Positions 14,339-22,605 of a stretch of DNA of 27,358 bases are shown piece after piece. The notes under the pieces were generated by a model that was given only the letters and a program-made list of their open reading frames with translations, was not told the DNA's origin and made no database searches. A program made the translations under genes and the position numbers. The stretch lies in IMG/VR virus record IMGVR_UViG_3300036985_002078, positions 1 through 27,358 of that record, one strand, 5' to 3'. Source of the DNA: a virus. How positions within the stretch are numbered: the first letter of the stretch is position 1; every line of letters starts with the position of its first letter.

Positions 14339-17045
14339 AGTTATTTGTGTTCCTTTCGGTGTCAAGGATACGTCCCTTTATACTCAGGGCAAGTAGCCTA
14401 AATGTCTGACCTACAACAAATGCTGCAAATTCAACACTCCACTGTGGACCAAGCACCATAGACGATGCGGTACCGGTGACCTTGGTTTGATTCCAGGCCG
14501 CATGGATAGGTGACGTTCCGTTGACAATTGTCTTCTTGGTGTCATCCGTTGACGGGTTGTACGAATAGCCCTTGAGGTACACGGTGTCTTCCTCACCCCG
14601 GTAGAGGTTGGCAAACCACCGGGAGAACTGGTTGTACCCAATAGCCGAGTCAACCGCGCCCGAGTACTCGTACCCGCTAATAAGCGCGCCAACAGAAGAC
14701 ACTTGCTTTGAGTTCATAAACATGCCAGCATCTGTTCCACCAGGAAGGATGGCTGTCTGCACCTTTACTACAACCGGATTGATAGCAATCAGTACGGTTG
14801 GCGAACTTGCATAGAACGGGGTTGCTGCTGGTGGGTCTATTTCATCATCAACTAATACAGCTTGTACACGTTCAAATCCACCAAGAGCACTCAGCAAACT
14901 AACAATCCTAAATGTGTACTGATAAAAATCAGTATTAGATGTAGAAGATGCTCTTGACGCAGTACTACCAACAATCTTGATGTACGCACCAATAATGGTG
15001 TAATCAGGAGTCCAATCATTTGTACGTGTTGCCCAAGTAAACGTGTAATATCCACCACTTTCAGTAATTGTTGCTAATACGCAACGATCACAAGCTCCAT
15101 CAATCAGTCCGTAATGCACACCCTCATAAGTATTAAATGCACTAGGAGTTTTTACACGATCAAGTGGATCTTCTGCCGGCATCATCAATCGCGCTCGATA
15201 AGAACCATTAGCAGCATTATTGATAATTGCTGTTTGTGACAACAAGAACAATGCAGTGTCTTCCAGCGGGCCACCAGCGATTTTTGCAAACAATCCGCGT
15301 GTGCATTTAACAAACGGCATGTGATGCAATTCACTGCACGTTCCGCTAGAGAACCACATAATAGCAGTCTTATTCTTCACCGGATTGTGGATGTAAAGGG
15401 CAGTAGTCCGCGGATCAAACGCCATTGAAATGCGACTTAAATCGTCTGCCCAATCAATGGACAATAGCCAGTCAACCGCTCCAACCTCATCCAACCGACC
15501 ATCCGCATACACAACCCGCAGACCCTGGTGGGTCACGTAGTAAACCATCGGCCCTACATTGGCAAGCGCATACGGACTTGTAATGCCGTATCCATTGTGC
15601 GCGCCCATGACGCGAACAAACGCGCCCTCGCGCATGATGAAGTACACCTGATTGCCTGAGAACCCAAGAAGGATCTGGCCGCACTGCTGAAACGCAATTG
15701 GACTATCGCCAAAGATGTCAGGTGTCCATCGACCCTTTGGCGCAAACAGTTCATAGGAACCATCTGATGCACTTGAGTATCGAATCTCTCCAACCGACTG
15801 CATCTGATCTTCTTTATTAGAAACCTGACCAGACGTATTAGAAAGAAACAACTGACTCTGATACGCCGCAGATGCCCCACCAAAGGGAACCGCACTCAAG
15901 AAAGATGGACGGTCTTGGAAGGTGTCTTGCATCACCAACTGACGGTCATCCTTCTGCACCGCGTATCCCCACTTTACTACAGTGGCTGGAAGTGATGGGC
16001 TTGTCCATGTAGGAGCAGCAGGTGAAGGACTAAGTACATATTCAGATGCAAGGAATGTTGCTTCAAGCTGAAGGATGCCAGCAGTAAATACACCAGCTGC
16101 ATTCGTGTTTCGTACTGTGCGCCAGATCTTTACCGTGTCGTATTTGGCAGTATCAACAATTCCAACAACACTAAACTTGCGAGTTGGTATTGCAGTTGTA
16201 GACGCAAATGTAACCGGAATAGAATCACTTAACTGTGATCGCCGGCCACTCAACGAATCTTCAAACTGCACCGCAAACGCGTAGTCACCAGCCTTTTGAC
16301 TAATAGCAGTACCCCAACGAGTTGAGTTGTCCGCCCATTTGGTAGGCGATGTACCTGCACTTGAGTACACAATAAACGAGCCAACGGGGTAGGGACTTGT
16401 AGCGGGATTTGGAAGCAGAGTATTTGATGGACTGTACGCACCACTTACAATCGTGGACACATACGAACCCACTGGCTTAACACCTGGACCAGCGTTTACA
16501 GATACAACACTACCGGTAGGAAACGTCACCGCGCGGGGATTTAAACCGCGGATACAAACGTACACCACACGCGGTGTAGGTGTCACGCTGATGGCGTAAT
16601 CCGTAAATGAAATACCAAGCTTTGTTGCATCACCGGAGTCGCCATCTACAAGAACTTTATAGAAGTAACTACCGCCACCATCAGTCCTGTACCCCTCCAT
16701 AAGCAAATCGCGTGTAGTTGTTTTTGGACGCTGCGCTAGATAAACCACTCCGTAACAGTAATGGTCTGATCCAATACGAGCACTAAATGTCCAGAAGTCT
16801 AAAACCTCTGCTCTAAACGTATCCGTTTTGTATGGATTGTCTTCGCCAATAAAACTTGCGTTTGGAATCTCGTCATATCGAAATACCCACGCTTGTTTGA
16901 AACCGGGATGCGGAACTATTGCGCCTTGGTTTGTGCCGTCAACTCCTACTAGTTCCCAAATAGGACTAGTGGTAGCGCCACCCTTCCAGACATCTTTGCT
17001 CTGGGAGGCTTTGTTCAGCGGGAGTGGCCAAGTGATTTCCTGCAT
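14331..17045 (-). CDS. large beta-rich tail protein, tail nozzle-like (T7 gp12 / P22 gp10 type)
   Basis: 904 aa, beginning at ATG 17045, ten bases after the zinc-ribbon gene, with no clear ribosome site. Almost the entire chain is predicted beta: repeated short strands with aromatic and Thr/Ser residues, such as SGNQVYFIMREGAFVRVMGA, YYVTHQGLRVVYADGRLDEV and FDPRTTALYIHNPVKNK. These blade-like repeats recall the beta-propeller body of podoviral tail nozzle proteins. Length is near the upper range of that family (T7 gp12 is about 800 aa). It follows the adaptor and fibre-like genes and precedes the internal virion-like genes, the order seen in T7-like phages. Family assignment is by pattern and context. 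Confidence 0.6.
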   Translation of the reverse strand: MQEITWPLPLNKASQSKDVWKGGATTSPIWELVGVDGTNQGAIVPHPGFKQAWVFRYDEIPNASFIGEDNPYKTDTFRAEVLDFWTFSARIGSDHYCYGVVYLAQRPKTTTRDLLMEGYRTDGGGSYFYKVLVDGDSGDATKLGISFTDYAISVTPTPRVVYVCIRGLNPRAVTFPTGSVVSVNAGPGVKPVGSYVSTIVSGAYSPSNTLLPNPATSPYPVGSFIVYSSAGTSPTKWADNSTRWGTAISQKAGDYAFAVQFEDSLSGRRSQLSDSIPVTFASTTAIPTRKFSVVGIVDTAKYDTVKIWRTVRNTNAAGVFTAGILQLEATFLASEYVLSPSPAAPTWTSPSLPATVVKWGYAVQKDDRQLVMQDTFQDRPSFLSAVPFGGASAAYQSQLFLSNTSGQVSNKEDQMQSVGEIRYSSASDGSYELFAPKGRWTPDIFGDSPIAFQQCGQILLGFSGNQVYFIMREGAFVRVMGAHNGYGITSPYALANVGPMVYYVTHQGLRVVYADGRLDEVGAVDWLLSIDWADDLSRISMAFDPRTTALYIHNPVKNKTAIMWFSSGTCSELHHMPFVKCTRGLFAKIAGGPLEDTALFLLSQTAIINNAANGSYRARLMMPAEDPLDRVKTPSAFNTYEGVHYGLIDGACDRCVLATITESGGYYTFTWATRTNDWTPDYTIIGAYIKIVGSTASRASSTSNTDFYQYTFRIVSLLSALGGFERVQAVLVDDEIDPPAATPFYASSPTVLIAINPVVVKVQTAILPGGTDAGMFMNSKQVSSVGALISGYEYSGAVDSAIGYNQFSRWFANLYRGEEDTVYLKGYSYNPSTDDTKKTIVNGTSPIHAAWNQTKVTGTASSMVLGPQWSVEFAAFVVGQTFRLLALSIKGRILDTERNTNNYA

Positions 17046-17055
17046 TGGCTACATC

Positions 17056-17472
17056 TTACGGTGTAACCGGCCATTTACCCGCAGGGCATTTGGCATCCGG
17101 CATCTTTCCTTTTACCGTCAATTCCGACCGCGGATTCTTTCCGCACCCACACGCTTTGCAGTACCCCACCAGCGGTGAGGGTTGGGGGTCAAGGCTGTCA
17201 CAGGACATGCACGCCTCAATGCGCGCCTCGTATTCACCCTGATCTAACTCCTTGGTAATCCGGCTAATCTCAGCCTTCATCCAAGACGCCGCCTTGTTCA
17301 CAATCGTGGGCGGCCGGACGCGTACTGGCTGAGCTGGTCGCGCCTGACGGGACGCACAGGTGACGCACTGGTTGAGATCCAGCCCCAGCGTGCATGCCGG
17401 CGTAGACCCCTCAAGACCCCACCGAAGGCAGTCCACGGACTCAATAATCTTTCCATCTACTTTGATCTTCAT
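17056..17472 (-). CDS. zinc-ribbon-like cysteine-motif phage protein (CPxGKW type)
   Basis: 138 aa from ATG 17472, which overlaps the previous stop (ATGA, 17469-17472). Cysteine pairs are at C36/C39 (CVTC), C88/C91 (CMSC), C105/C108/C110 (CKACGC) and C129 in CPAGKW, with further Cys at 15 and 27. The C-terminal series C-x2-C ... C-x2-C-G-C ... CPxGKW is a recurrent phage pattern that presumably holds zinc. The first 60 residues contain a possible second cysteine knuckle. Its function in phages is not established. Close coupling to tail genes suggests a virion or tail-assembly role. Confidence 0.7.
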   Translation of the reverse strand: MKIKVDGKIIESVDCLRWGLEGSTPACTLGLDLNQCVTCASRQARPAQPVRVRPPTIVNKAASWMKAEISRITKELDQGEYEARIEACMSCDSLDPQPSPLVGYCKACGCGKNPRSELTVKGKMPDAKCPAGKWPVTP

Positions 17473-18854
17473 GTCACGGTTGGTACGGTTACGCAAGGGA
17501 AATCATCAAAGTACGCCGGGTCTTTAATCATCGTAAAGTCGCTACCAGAAATAACAGATATCTTTTCAAATGTTGGATCTGAATCTGGGTCAGATATAAA
17601 TGCAGAGAAGATCTGACCAAATGGTTGTCCCGTGCAATAGCAAGTTCCAGACTCTTCAACAAGACCTGAATAGTTAAAAGCAGAAAGACTAACTTGAAGA
17701 CCTACTTTGTATATATAGGCAACATAGAAAGTAGCAGTCTTGTTACCGTTACTGTAAATTGGAGGTCCCCAACTAGTAACATTATCCAAACACGCTGGGC
17801 ATGAAGTAAAATCAAGGTTTACACATGCTTGTCCAATCCATGCGTTAGAGCTGCCAGTAGCTACAAACGTAGTTGCGCCGAGATCAGTTGAACTACCAAG
17901 TACATCATTTATCTTTGTTGCTAGAGCTTCGGATGTACCACCAATAATGCCAGCAAAAACGCAGTTGTCTACAGTGACATACATTCCGTTACTAAAGGTA
18001 ACCCAGCCAGTTCCATCACCAAGTGTGTAGGCGCAACTTCTTGTAATTGTAAAGCCAACTGTGTAAATCAATTCTTCTTCAAGAGCTCCGTAAAGATTGG
18101 CTGCTAAAGATATAAATCCTGTTGCTTTAGGTCCTGTGGGACTAAGTGTAAAACAAGGATCATCTACTCCGCTATCAGGATTACATTGATTAGTTGCGCC
18201 ACCAAGCTGATCACTTATGCTTGAGTAAAGTTGTCCAGGATCTGGTTGAGGTCCCGTATACAGACACTCTTCACAAGTAAATTGATCTGGCTGGCACTCT
18301 GTAACCTCTCGAATAAACGTAGGCCATACACCTATGTGCCATGCAGATGAAAAACTTCCTATTGAAACACTGCACGTATCAAACGGAGTACAACCAGTTG
18401 CGTATACGCCTGTCAAACTAAACGCAACAGTGAGTGTTGAATTGCAAGTAAAGCCACCAGTCCAAACTTCTGGACCCCAGTACTTGATTGAATCAATTAA
18501 ATTAGGACACAGGTCTGTGCACGGAAGAGCTGGATCTTTAAGAACTATGCTGTCAAGTGATCCAATATTGTGAGTTAGAGTTGGCGTTGAACTGCATGAA
18601 GCTTGAAACGTAAAACCGCTTACAAGGTAGTAGCACCCGCCGGCAACCATAAAGTAACAGTAGTCTGGATCAAGCACCTTGGGCAATCCAATGCTGTCAC
18701 GGTACTCATCGCAAAATGTAATGCCGCCAGCGCATGTGCCAATTTCGCCAATACAATCATATGTGCACGGAGCAGATGTACTGCACTTTGCAGCCGACCA
18801 CACCTTAACCAGTGTGCCATCACAACAACACTTGTTTGCCAGAATAAGACTCAT
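17469..18854 (-). CDS. cysteine-rich tail/appendage protein with internal duplication
   Basis: 461 aa from ATG 18854, overlapping the previous stop as ATGA; a TTG at 18872 would lie further inside the upstream gene. It contains 29 cysteines (about 6 percent), starting with CCC at 9-11. Two segments align: CPNLIDSIKYWGPEVW (116-131) with CPACLDNVTSWGPPIY (352-367), and ECLYTGPQPDPGQLYSSISD (196-215) with CYCTGQPFGQIFSAFISD (405-422). A shared KDPA occurs at about 106-109 and 444-447. The rest is Thr/Ser/Gly-rich beta. This looks like a duplicated, metal- or disulfide-stabilised appendage protein. No family is recognised; a receptor-facing role is inferred from its place among tail genes. Confidence 0.6.
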   Translation of the reverse strand: MSLILANKCCCDGTLVKVWSAAKCSTSAPCTYDCIGEIGTCAGGITFCDEYRDSIGLPKVLDPDYCYFMVAGGCYYLVSGFTFQASCSSTPTLTHNIGSLDSIVLKDPALPCTDLCPNLIDSIKYWGPEVWTGGFTCNSTLTVAFSLTGVYATGCTPFDTCSVSIGSFSSAWHIGVWPTFIREVTECQPDQFTCEECLYTGPQPDPGQLYSSISDQLGGATNQCNPDSGVDDPCFTLSPTGPKATGFISLAANLYGALEEELIYTVGFTITRSCAYTLGDGTGWVTFSNGMYVTVDNCVFAGIIGGTSEALATKINDVLGSSTDLGATTFVATGSSNAWIGQACVNLDFTSCPACLDNVTSWGPPIYSNGNKTATFYVAYIYKVGLQVSLSAFNYSGLVEESGTCYCTGQPFGQIFSAFISDPDSDPTFEKISVISGSDFTMIKDPAYFDDFPCVTVPTVT

Positions 18855-19876
18855 GGTGGTGGGGCTGGGCAATTACCAGATATTGGATTGTTAGCAGTAA
18901 ACCAGTACTTGGTGCCCCACTTAAACACCTGAACAATGACTCCAGTTGGAACAGCATTAACTTTGAAATCATCGTAATCAGTCAAGTCCATTTGGCTTCC
19001 ATCAACAGTTGATGGCTCGCCATAGGTCAAAGTACTTGTGTTGGCTGTCTCAAGAAAGTTGTAACAGGTAACACTACCCACGTCATTCTCAAAGAACGGC
19101 CAAGTTGCCTTTGTCTTTTGCAACGCTGCCGTGTATTCCCAATAGCCATTTGCCGCCTGAATAGCTGCACCGGTAATCTTGTACACACCAACAGCCTGTC
19201 GAGTAAATGCAGTTACGCGGCCAAACCCATCAACCGTAACATCTGACACCAGCCCAATATCAGTTGGTGGTGTCACGGTAATTACTTTTAGCTGAAGGGA
19301 ACTTCCGCCTAGCAATCCAAACGAATCAGTGCTGTCGTAATTCAGGCTTGCAACCTGATTGTTAGACATGCTTCCGCCCGGAGTAACTACTACCGGAAGA
19401 GTTGCACTCAAACTTCCAGTAGACGCACCGGTTGAGTAAGTAACTTCAACAACTCCATCGCCAGCATCAGTTACTTCGCCGTCTGGGAAGTTAAAGAAGA
19501 TTTGACTGACTGGATCAACAATGACTTCATTACTACTGATGTCGTAGAACTTGCATGAGATTGGATCCGAGCCGCCACCAGTAGTGTTAGTAGTATTTGA
19601 ATTATTAAATACTTCCCCGTTACCACCAGTTCCGCCACCAATAAAGATATTGGTTGGATTGAACCCACCAACTGGTGGTCCTGGAATCCAGGGAATTAAG
19701 AAGTTAGTTGACGGAACCGTTGGGTACGCAATGTTAAATGATGTGGGACTAGAGCCACCCGACGACCAACCTACCTGGGTGCCACCAAACAGATTACGAA
19801 GTAGCCATTGATTTGGCGTGTTTGGGTAGTTGCCCTCGTTATCCGTGATGTCTTTATCTTGCCCAGGAATAGGCAT
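18851..19876 (-). CDS. tail fibre-like protein
   Basis: 341 aa, with a TGATG junction to the adaptor gene (stop and start share A at 19876). The N-terminal 110 residues are Gly/Pro/Asn/Thr-rich (for example FIGGGTGGNGEVFNNSNTTN) and probably flexible. The middle has beta strands typical of fibre shafts (FFNFPDGEVTDAGDGVVEVT, DVTVDGFGRVTAFTRQ), and the C-terminus is a mixed beta domain ending in a Pro-rich tail (SGNCPAPPP). The phrase VTVDGFGRVTA resembles the short repeats seen in many phage fibre shafts. A fibre or appendage role is likely; the receptor is unknown. Confidence 0.55.
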   Translation of the reverse strand: MPIPGQDKDITDNEGNYPNTPNQWLLRNLFGGTQVGWSSGGSSPTSFNIAYPTVPSTNFLIPWIPGPPVGGFNPTNIFIGGGTGGNGEVFNNSNTTNTTGGGSDPISCKFYDISSNEVIVDPVSQIFFNFPDGEVTDAGDGVVEVTYSTGASTGSLSATLPVVVTPGGSMSNNQVASLNYDSTDSFGLLGGSSLQLKVITVTPPTDIGLVSDVTVDGFGRVTAFTRQAVGVYKITGAAIQAANGYWEYTAALQKTKATWPFFENDVGSVTCYNFLETANTSTLTYGEPSTVDGSQMDLTDYDDFKVNAVPTGVIVQVFKWGTKYWFTANNPISGNCPAPPP

Positions 19877-21030
19877 CAGATGTTTCTCCAGTCGTTCAAC
19901 TTGTTGTCCGCAGTGCTGCGCTCGAAGTACTTCGGCACGCGCATCTGCTGGCTACTGAAGTGATCCATGCACGTCTTCATTGCGTCCTTGTACTGTAACT
20001 GAAGCAATTGGAACTGCGACATTGGAATCTTCTTGTACGTCCCAAGCTTCATAGCCCCACCAACAGCTACGGCTTCATAGAGGGATTCAAGGCCAAATGG
20101 CGCGTACTCAACCGTTACCGTGCCGGCAGACGCATAGGTAAACGGTAGGCGAACGGTTGTCTTCCAATACGTGTTGTCCTTGGTCCAAGCAGAAACAATG
20201 CGTTCTTCAATAATGCCGGTAGTAGTCAAGATACGAACCGTGCTACCAAGATAGGCATTATCACGGCGATCAATGACACCAACAGTTGGCGATGTTGACA
20301 AGGGAATTGTGATGATTCCTTTGTCTGTAGCACACGTCAAACCGCTAACACTTCCAGCAGTTGTACTAATTGCATCACCACCAGAAGTTGCTGACAGCGT
20401 AAATGTTGTAGTTCCGTTGGTTGCAATAACGTAATACTTTGTACCGGTTGTGTATCCGGTAATGATGCCAGTTCCGCCATTTGTACCAGTGATAGTAATG
20501 TCTTGACCAACTACAATTGTTGTTGCAGTGGTGCAGGTAAATGCACCACTGCTTCCAATAGTTGCTAGTACTGGTGGGCCAACAAGAGTTGCCGGCGTAA
20601 TGAATGGCATGATCTCACCATTGTGCATGAACTGCAATTCAATGTCATCGTAGTCCTGGTCAGGTGTTGGATTGAAGACAATCATGTTGCCTTCTACCTT
20701 CCAGTTTGGACCACGATAGTGATACTCGGTACGTGGCATTGCCTCGCGGCTAACGTACTTGTCATCGTTGCGGATAGCCATACGCCACACCTCGCCAACA
20801 CATGGTGGGAGTGCGTAGTACTGTGTTCCCTGTGTAAGAGGAAATGGAATCCACACGCTAATTGGATTTGTTAGAGAGTTGTTGATGCGCGATGACACCG
20901 ATGCAAACATCGGGCTAATGACGTGCTTTACGAGGAAGTTGTCGTCGTACTTGGCATCAATAGATGGATCATCAAGATACGCACGGGTGCGATCTAGGAC
21001 TGTTTGGATAAATCCACCTGTTGCGTCCAT
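19876..21030 (-). CDS. head-to-tail adaptor-like protein with an inserted beta domain
   Basis: 384 aa, TAATG-coupled to the previous gene. The N-terminal helical part (FIQTVLDRTRAYLDDPSID ... FLVKHVISPMFASVSSRI) and the C-terminal helices (GGAMKLGTYKKIPMSQFQL, YKDAMKTCMDHF) match the plan of podoviral adaptor (tail tubular A-like) proteins that ring the portal exit. Between them, residues about 150-235 form a Thr/Gly-rich insert (GTNGGTGIITGYTTGTKYY, TTTFTLSAT), a beta sandwich of the type found as an add-on in many phage surface proteins. Order after the capsid group and before fibre and nozzle genes supports the call. The adaptor assignment is by architecture and context. Confidence 0.55.
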   Translation of the reverse strand: MDATGGFIQTVLDRTRAYLDDPSIDAKYDDNFLVKHVISPMFASVSSRINNSLTNPISVWIPFPLTQGTQYYALPPCVGEVWRMAIRNDDKYVSREAMPRTEYHYRGPNWKVEGNMIVFNPTPDQDYDDIELQFMHNGEIMPFITPATLVGPPVLATIGSSGAFTCTTATTIVVGQDITITGTNGGTGIITGYTTGTKYYVIATNGTTTFTLSATSGGDAISTTAGSVSGLTCATDKGIITIPLSTSPTVGVIDRRDNAYLGSTVRILTTTGIIEERIVSAWTKDNTYWKTTVRLPFTYASAGTVTVEYAPFGLESLYEAVAVGGAMKLGTYKKIPMSQFQLLQLQYKDAMKTCMDHFSSQQMRVPKYFERSTADNKLNDWRNI

Positions 21031-21557
21031 TAGTGTCTACCTGCCATTTGGCGAAGAGTTTCACAAGTCCGTGCATACGACGCGCCGCCTCTAGCAGCAC
21101 CAATCCAAGGCGTTTTACCAGTAGCAATATTACGAGCCTCAACATCATTTCCCTGCTTGTGAAGCATCTTAATTGCTTCCTTCTTTTGCAGCTCGTTTTC
21201 CTCATACTCATGCTTGCGCTGGCTCACGCCCAAACGCATTTTGTCCTTCATAGCACGCACCGTATCGTCAACCGGCGAACACCGCGCACGCAACTCCGAT
21301 GCCGACATCCAACCACCCCGATCCGGTGGGGTATCAAAGCACTCTAGTTCCAAGCACACGTCCGGCTTAAACAGCCACTTGGCAAACACGTAGTTGCCCG
21401 TGCGCTTGTGGTGGTACATGAACAACTCAGGAATACCGGTCACACGACGCGCAAAGCGGATCCAATCGCCATCGGGCATGATCTCATGATCTTCATACAT
21501 GGCAAGGCCGGCACACGCAGCCTCGTACTTAGCATCAAATGTGATCTCAATATCCAT
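21030..21557 (-). CDS. hypothetical protein, 175 aa
   Basis: The start is ATG 21557, which overlaps the previous stop (TAATG); a GTG at 21569 would overlap more and is less likely. The N-terminal half is a compact alpha/beta domain (MDIEITFDAKYEAACAGLAM, IPELFMYHHKRTGNYVFAKW), followed by a charged helix (QRKHEYEENELQKKEAIKML) and a Gly/Ala/Arg tail. It sits between the DUF6321-like protein and the adaptor, so a role in head completion or neck assembly is plausible. I recognise no named family. Confidence 0.65.
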   Translation of the reverse strand: MDIEITFDAKYEAACAGLAMYEDHEIMPDGDWIRFARRVTGIPELFMYHHKRTGNYVFAKWLFKPDVCLELECFDTPPDRGGWMSASELRARCSPVDDTVRAMKDKMRLGVSQRKHEYEENELQKKEAIKMLHKQGNDVEARNIATGKTPWIGAARGGASYARTCETLRQMAGRH

Positions 21558-21805
21558 TAGCAGTTCCACGCCCGAAGGCTTTTATTGATGCGGGAGTTTG
21601 GATCGTTTGCAGTCTTGGCGCTCGTCAACTTCTTCTTCATGCCGCTCATGCGCGCGCAGAACGACTTCTTGCGCGAACCGCCTTCGGGCTGGGGACGCTT
21701 TAGGTTGCCGCCAGTGGCGCTGTTGTATGCCTTCCGACCCAATTCACTCAGGCCGCCAAGCGGGTTCTTGTGCTTTGACTTGAATTGGAAGGACTTCTTT
21801 GCCAT
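21557..21805 (-). CDS. small basic protein, DUF6321-like
   Basis: 82 aa, starting immediately after the previous stop (TAA then ATG). It carries the conserved core GGLSELGRKAYNSATG then NLKRPQPEGGSRKKSFCARM, and ends in NDPNSRINKSLRAWNC. From memory this pattern, with its fixed PQPEGGSRKKSFCARMSG and a final WNC, defines a small family (DUF6321) found next to phage head genes. It is very basic and has two fixed cysteines. Function is unestablished; position between capsid and adaptor genes suggests a virion-assembly or DNA-contact role. Confidence 0.7.
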   Translation of the reverse strand: MAKKSFQFKSKHKNPLGGLSELGRKAYNSATGGNLKRPQPEGGSRKKSFCARMSGMKKKLTSAKTANDPNSRINKSLRAWNC

Positions 21806-22045
21806 TTAATAACGAGGTTTCTTCTTAGTTGCTTTTCTCTTAAAGTCTTTTGCAAGACTATCGGATTGTTTGTCTATTGCCATGAGTTGACGCAATCTGG
21901 CTTTTTCAGACTCTAGTCTGCTAAGAGCAGGAACTCCAGCGCGAAGCTTGTCGGCTTCAATTTCACCTTGTTGGTTGTAAAGCGCTTCTTGGTTAAGCAT
22001 TATCTGCTTTAACTTAATTCGCATTGATGGCGTTAGCTTGTCCAT
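21806..22045 (-). CDS. small helical basic protein, 79 aa
   Basis: Begins at ATG 22045, two bases after the previous stop, and ends directly against the next start. The protein is almost wholly alpha-helical by composition, with heptad-like spacing (MRIKLKQIMLNQEALYNQQG, LSRLESEKARLRQLM) and a Lys/Arg tail (KDFKRKATKKKPRY). A short coiled coil with a nucleic-acid- or capsid-binding tail is suggested. No family recognised. Confidence 0.6.
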   Translation of the reverse strand: MDKLTPSMRIKLKQIMLNQEALYNQQGEIEADKLRAGVPALSRLESEKARLRQLMAIDKQSDSLAKDFKRKATKKKPRY

Positions 22046-22047
22046 GG

Positions 22048-22239
22048 TTATCGAATTCCGTGACCAAACCCTGCTGGAAGTCCAGTTGGTTTGTATGGAG
22101 CGTAAGTACCTGTAGAAGTACTAGGAGCAGCACCGTATCGACCGGGTGCTGTTAGTGTTCCTGGCTTTTTCTTTTTCTTTGCGTTTTGCATCACGCCCAT
22201 ATTTCCACCGCCTGGCATACTCATAAGTGGGTTGTTCAT
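22048..22239 (-). CDS. small Gly/Pro-rich basic protein, 63 aa
   Basis: Starts at ATG 22239, nine bases after the stop of the Dps-like gene; no strong ribosome site is seen. It is low in complexity: a Met/Gly/Asn-rich start (MNNPLMSMPGGGNMGVM), a run of five lysines (KKKKK), then Gly/Pro/Thr/Tyr-rich sequence. It is probably disordered. Tight packing between neighbours supports it as a real gene. Function unknown. Confidence 0.5.
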   Translation of the reverse strand: MNNPLMSMPGGGNMGVMQNAKKKKKPGTLTAPGRYGAAPSTSTGTYAPYKPTGLPAGFGHGIR

Positions 22240-22248
22240 GTTTTTATC

Positions 22249-22599
22249 TTATTTCAGGGTCAGTAGGTACTTTGTGTGTTGAACAAGACCAAGCATTTCG
22301 TCGCGGATGTTGAGCAATGCGGTTTCTTTAGGACTAAAATCCGTTGGAACTTCATTGCGAAGAGTGTCTTCGAGATCATCAAGAACGTCTTCAATGTCAT
22401 CATCAATAACAATTGTTTTGATTTTGGAGAGAGGCTCACGACCCTTTACACCAATAAACGTTTCAACAAATGTGTCAATTAAACCGTCTAGGCCCTCGTA
22501 TGCCTTACCAAGCGCTTTGTGTTGGGCATAAGACGTAGTAAGCCAATGCTGCATACGGATAGACAGTTGAGCTTCAAGAATTTTTTCAATGCATGACAT
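22249..22599 (-). CDS. small helical protein with a Dps/ferritin-like motif (DUF5856-like)
   Basis: 116 aa from ATG 22599; the frame opens further upstream but only across the terminator. Residues 17-46 read QHWLTTSYAQHKALG then KAYEGLDGLIDTFVE, with H18-W19, H27, D38, D42 and E46. The H27-to-D42 (15) and D42-to-E46 (4) spacing equals that of the Dps ferroxidase set, while the first HW-to-His gap is 9 rather than 12. I recall similar sequences annotated DUF5856 in aquatic phages. A four-helix bundle that may bind iron or coat DNA is inferred. It is the first gene after the capsid terminator, with a TATAAT box just upstream and no Shine-Dalgarno, so it may be leaderless. Confidence 0.6.
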   Translation of the reverse strand: MSCIEKILEAQLSIRMQHWLTTSYAQHKALGKAYEGLDGLIDTFVETFIGVKGREPLSKIKTIVIDDDIEDVLDDLEDTLRNEVPTDFSPKETALLNIRDEMLGLVQHTKYLLTLK

Positions 22600-22605
22600 G
22601 TAGGC

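Noticed and set aside
14339-14365. Upstream TTG start for the low-complexity virion-like protein
   Set aside because: ATG 14338 is nine codons downstream with an AGGA site and a shorter overlap with the nozzle-like gene. The same logic rejects TTG 18872, GTG 21569 and the 17496 start in favour of the ATGA/TAATG overlap starts.
16662-16672. GAAGTAACTAC, matching the core of the 351-368 dyad
   Set aside because: It lies inside a coding region, lacks the outer half-sites and is expected by chance at this length.
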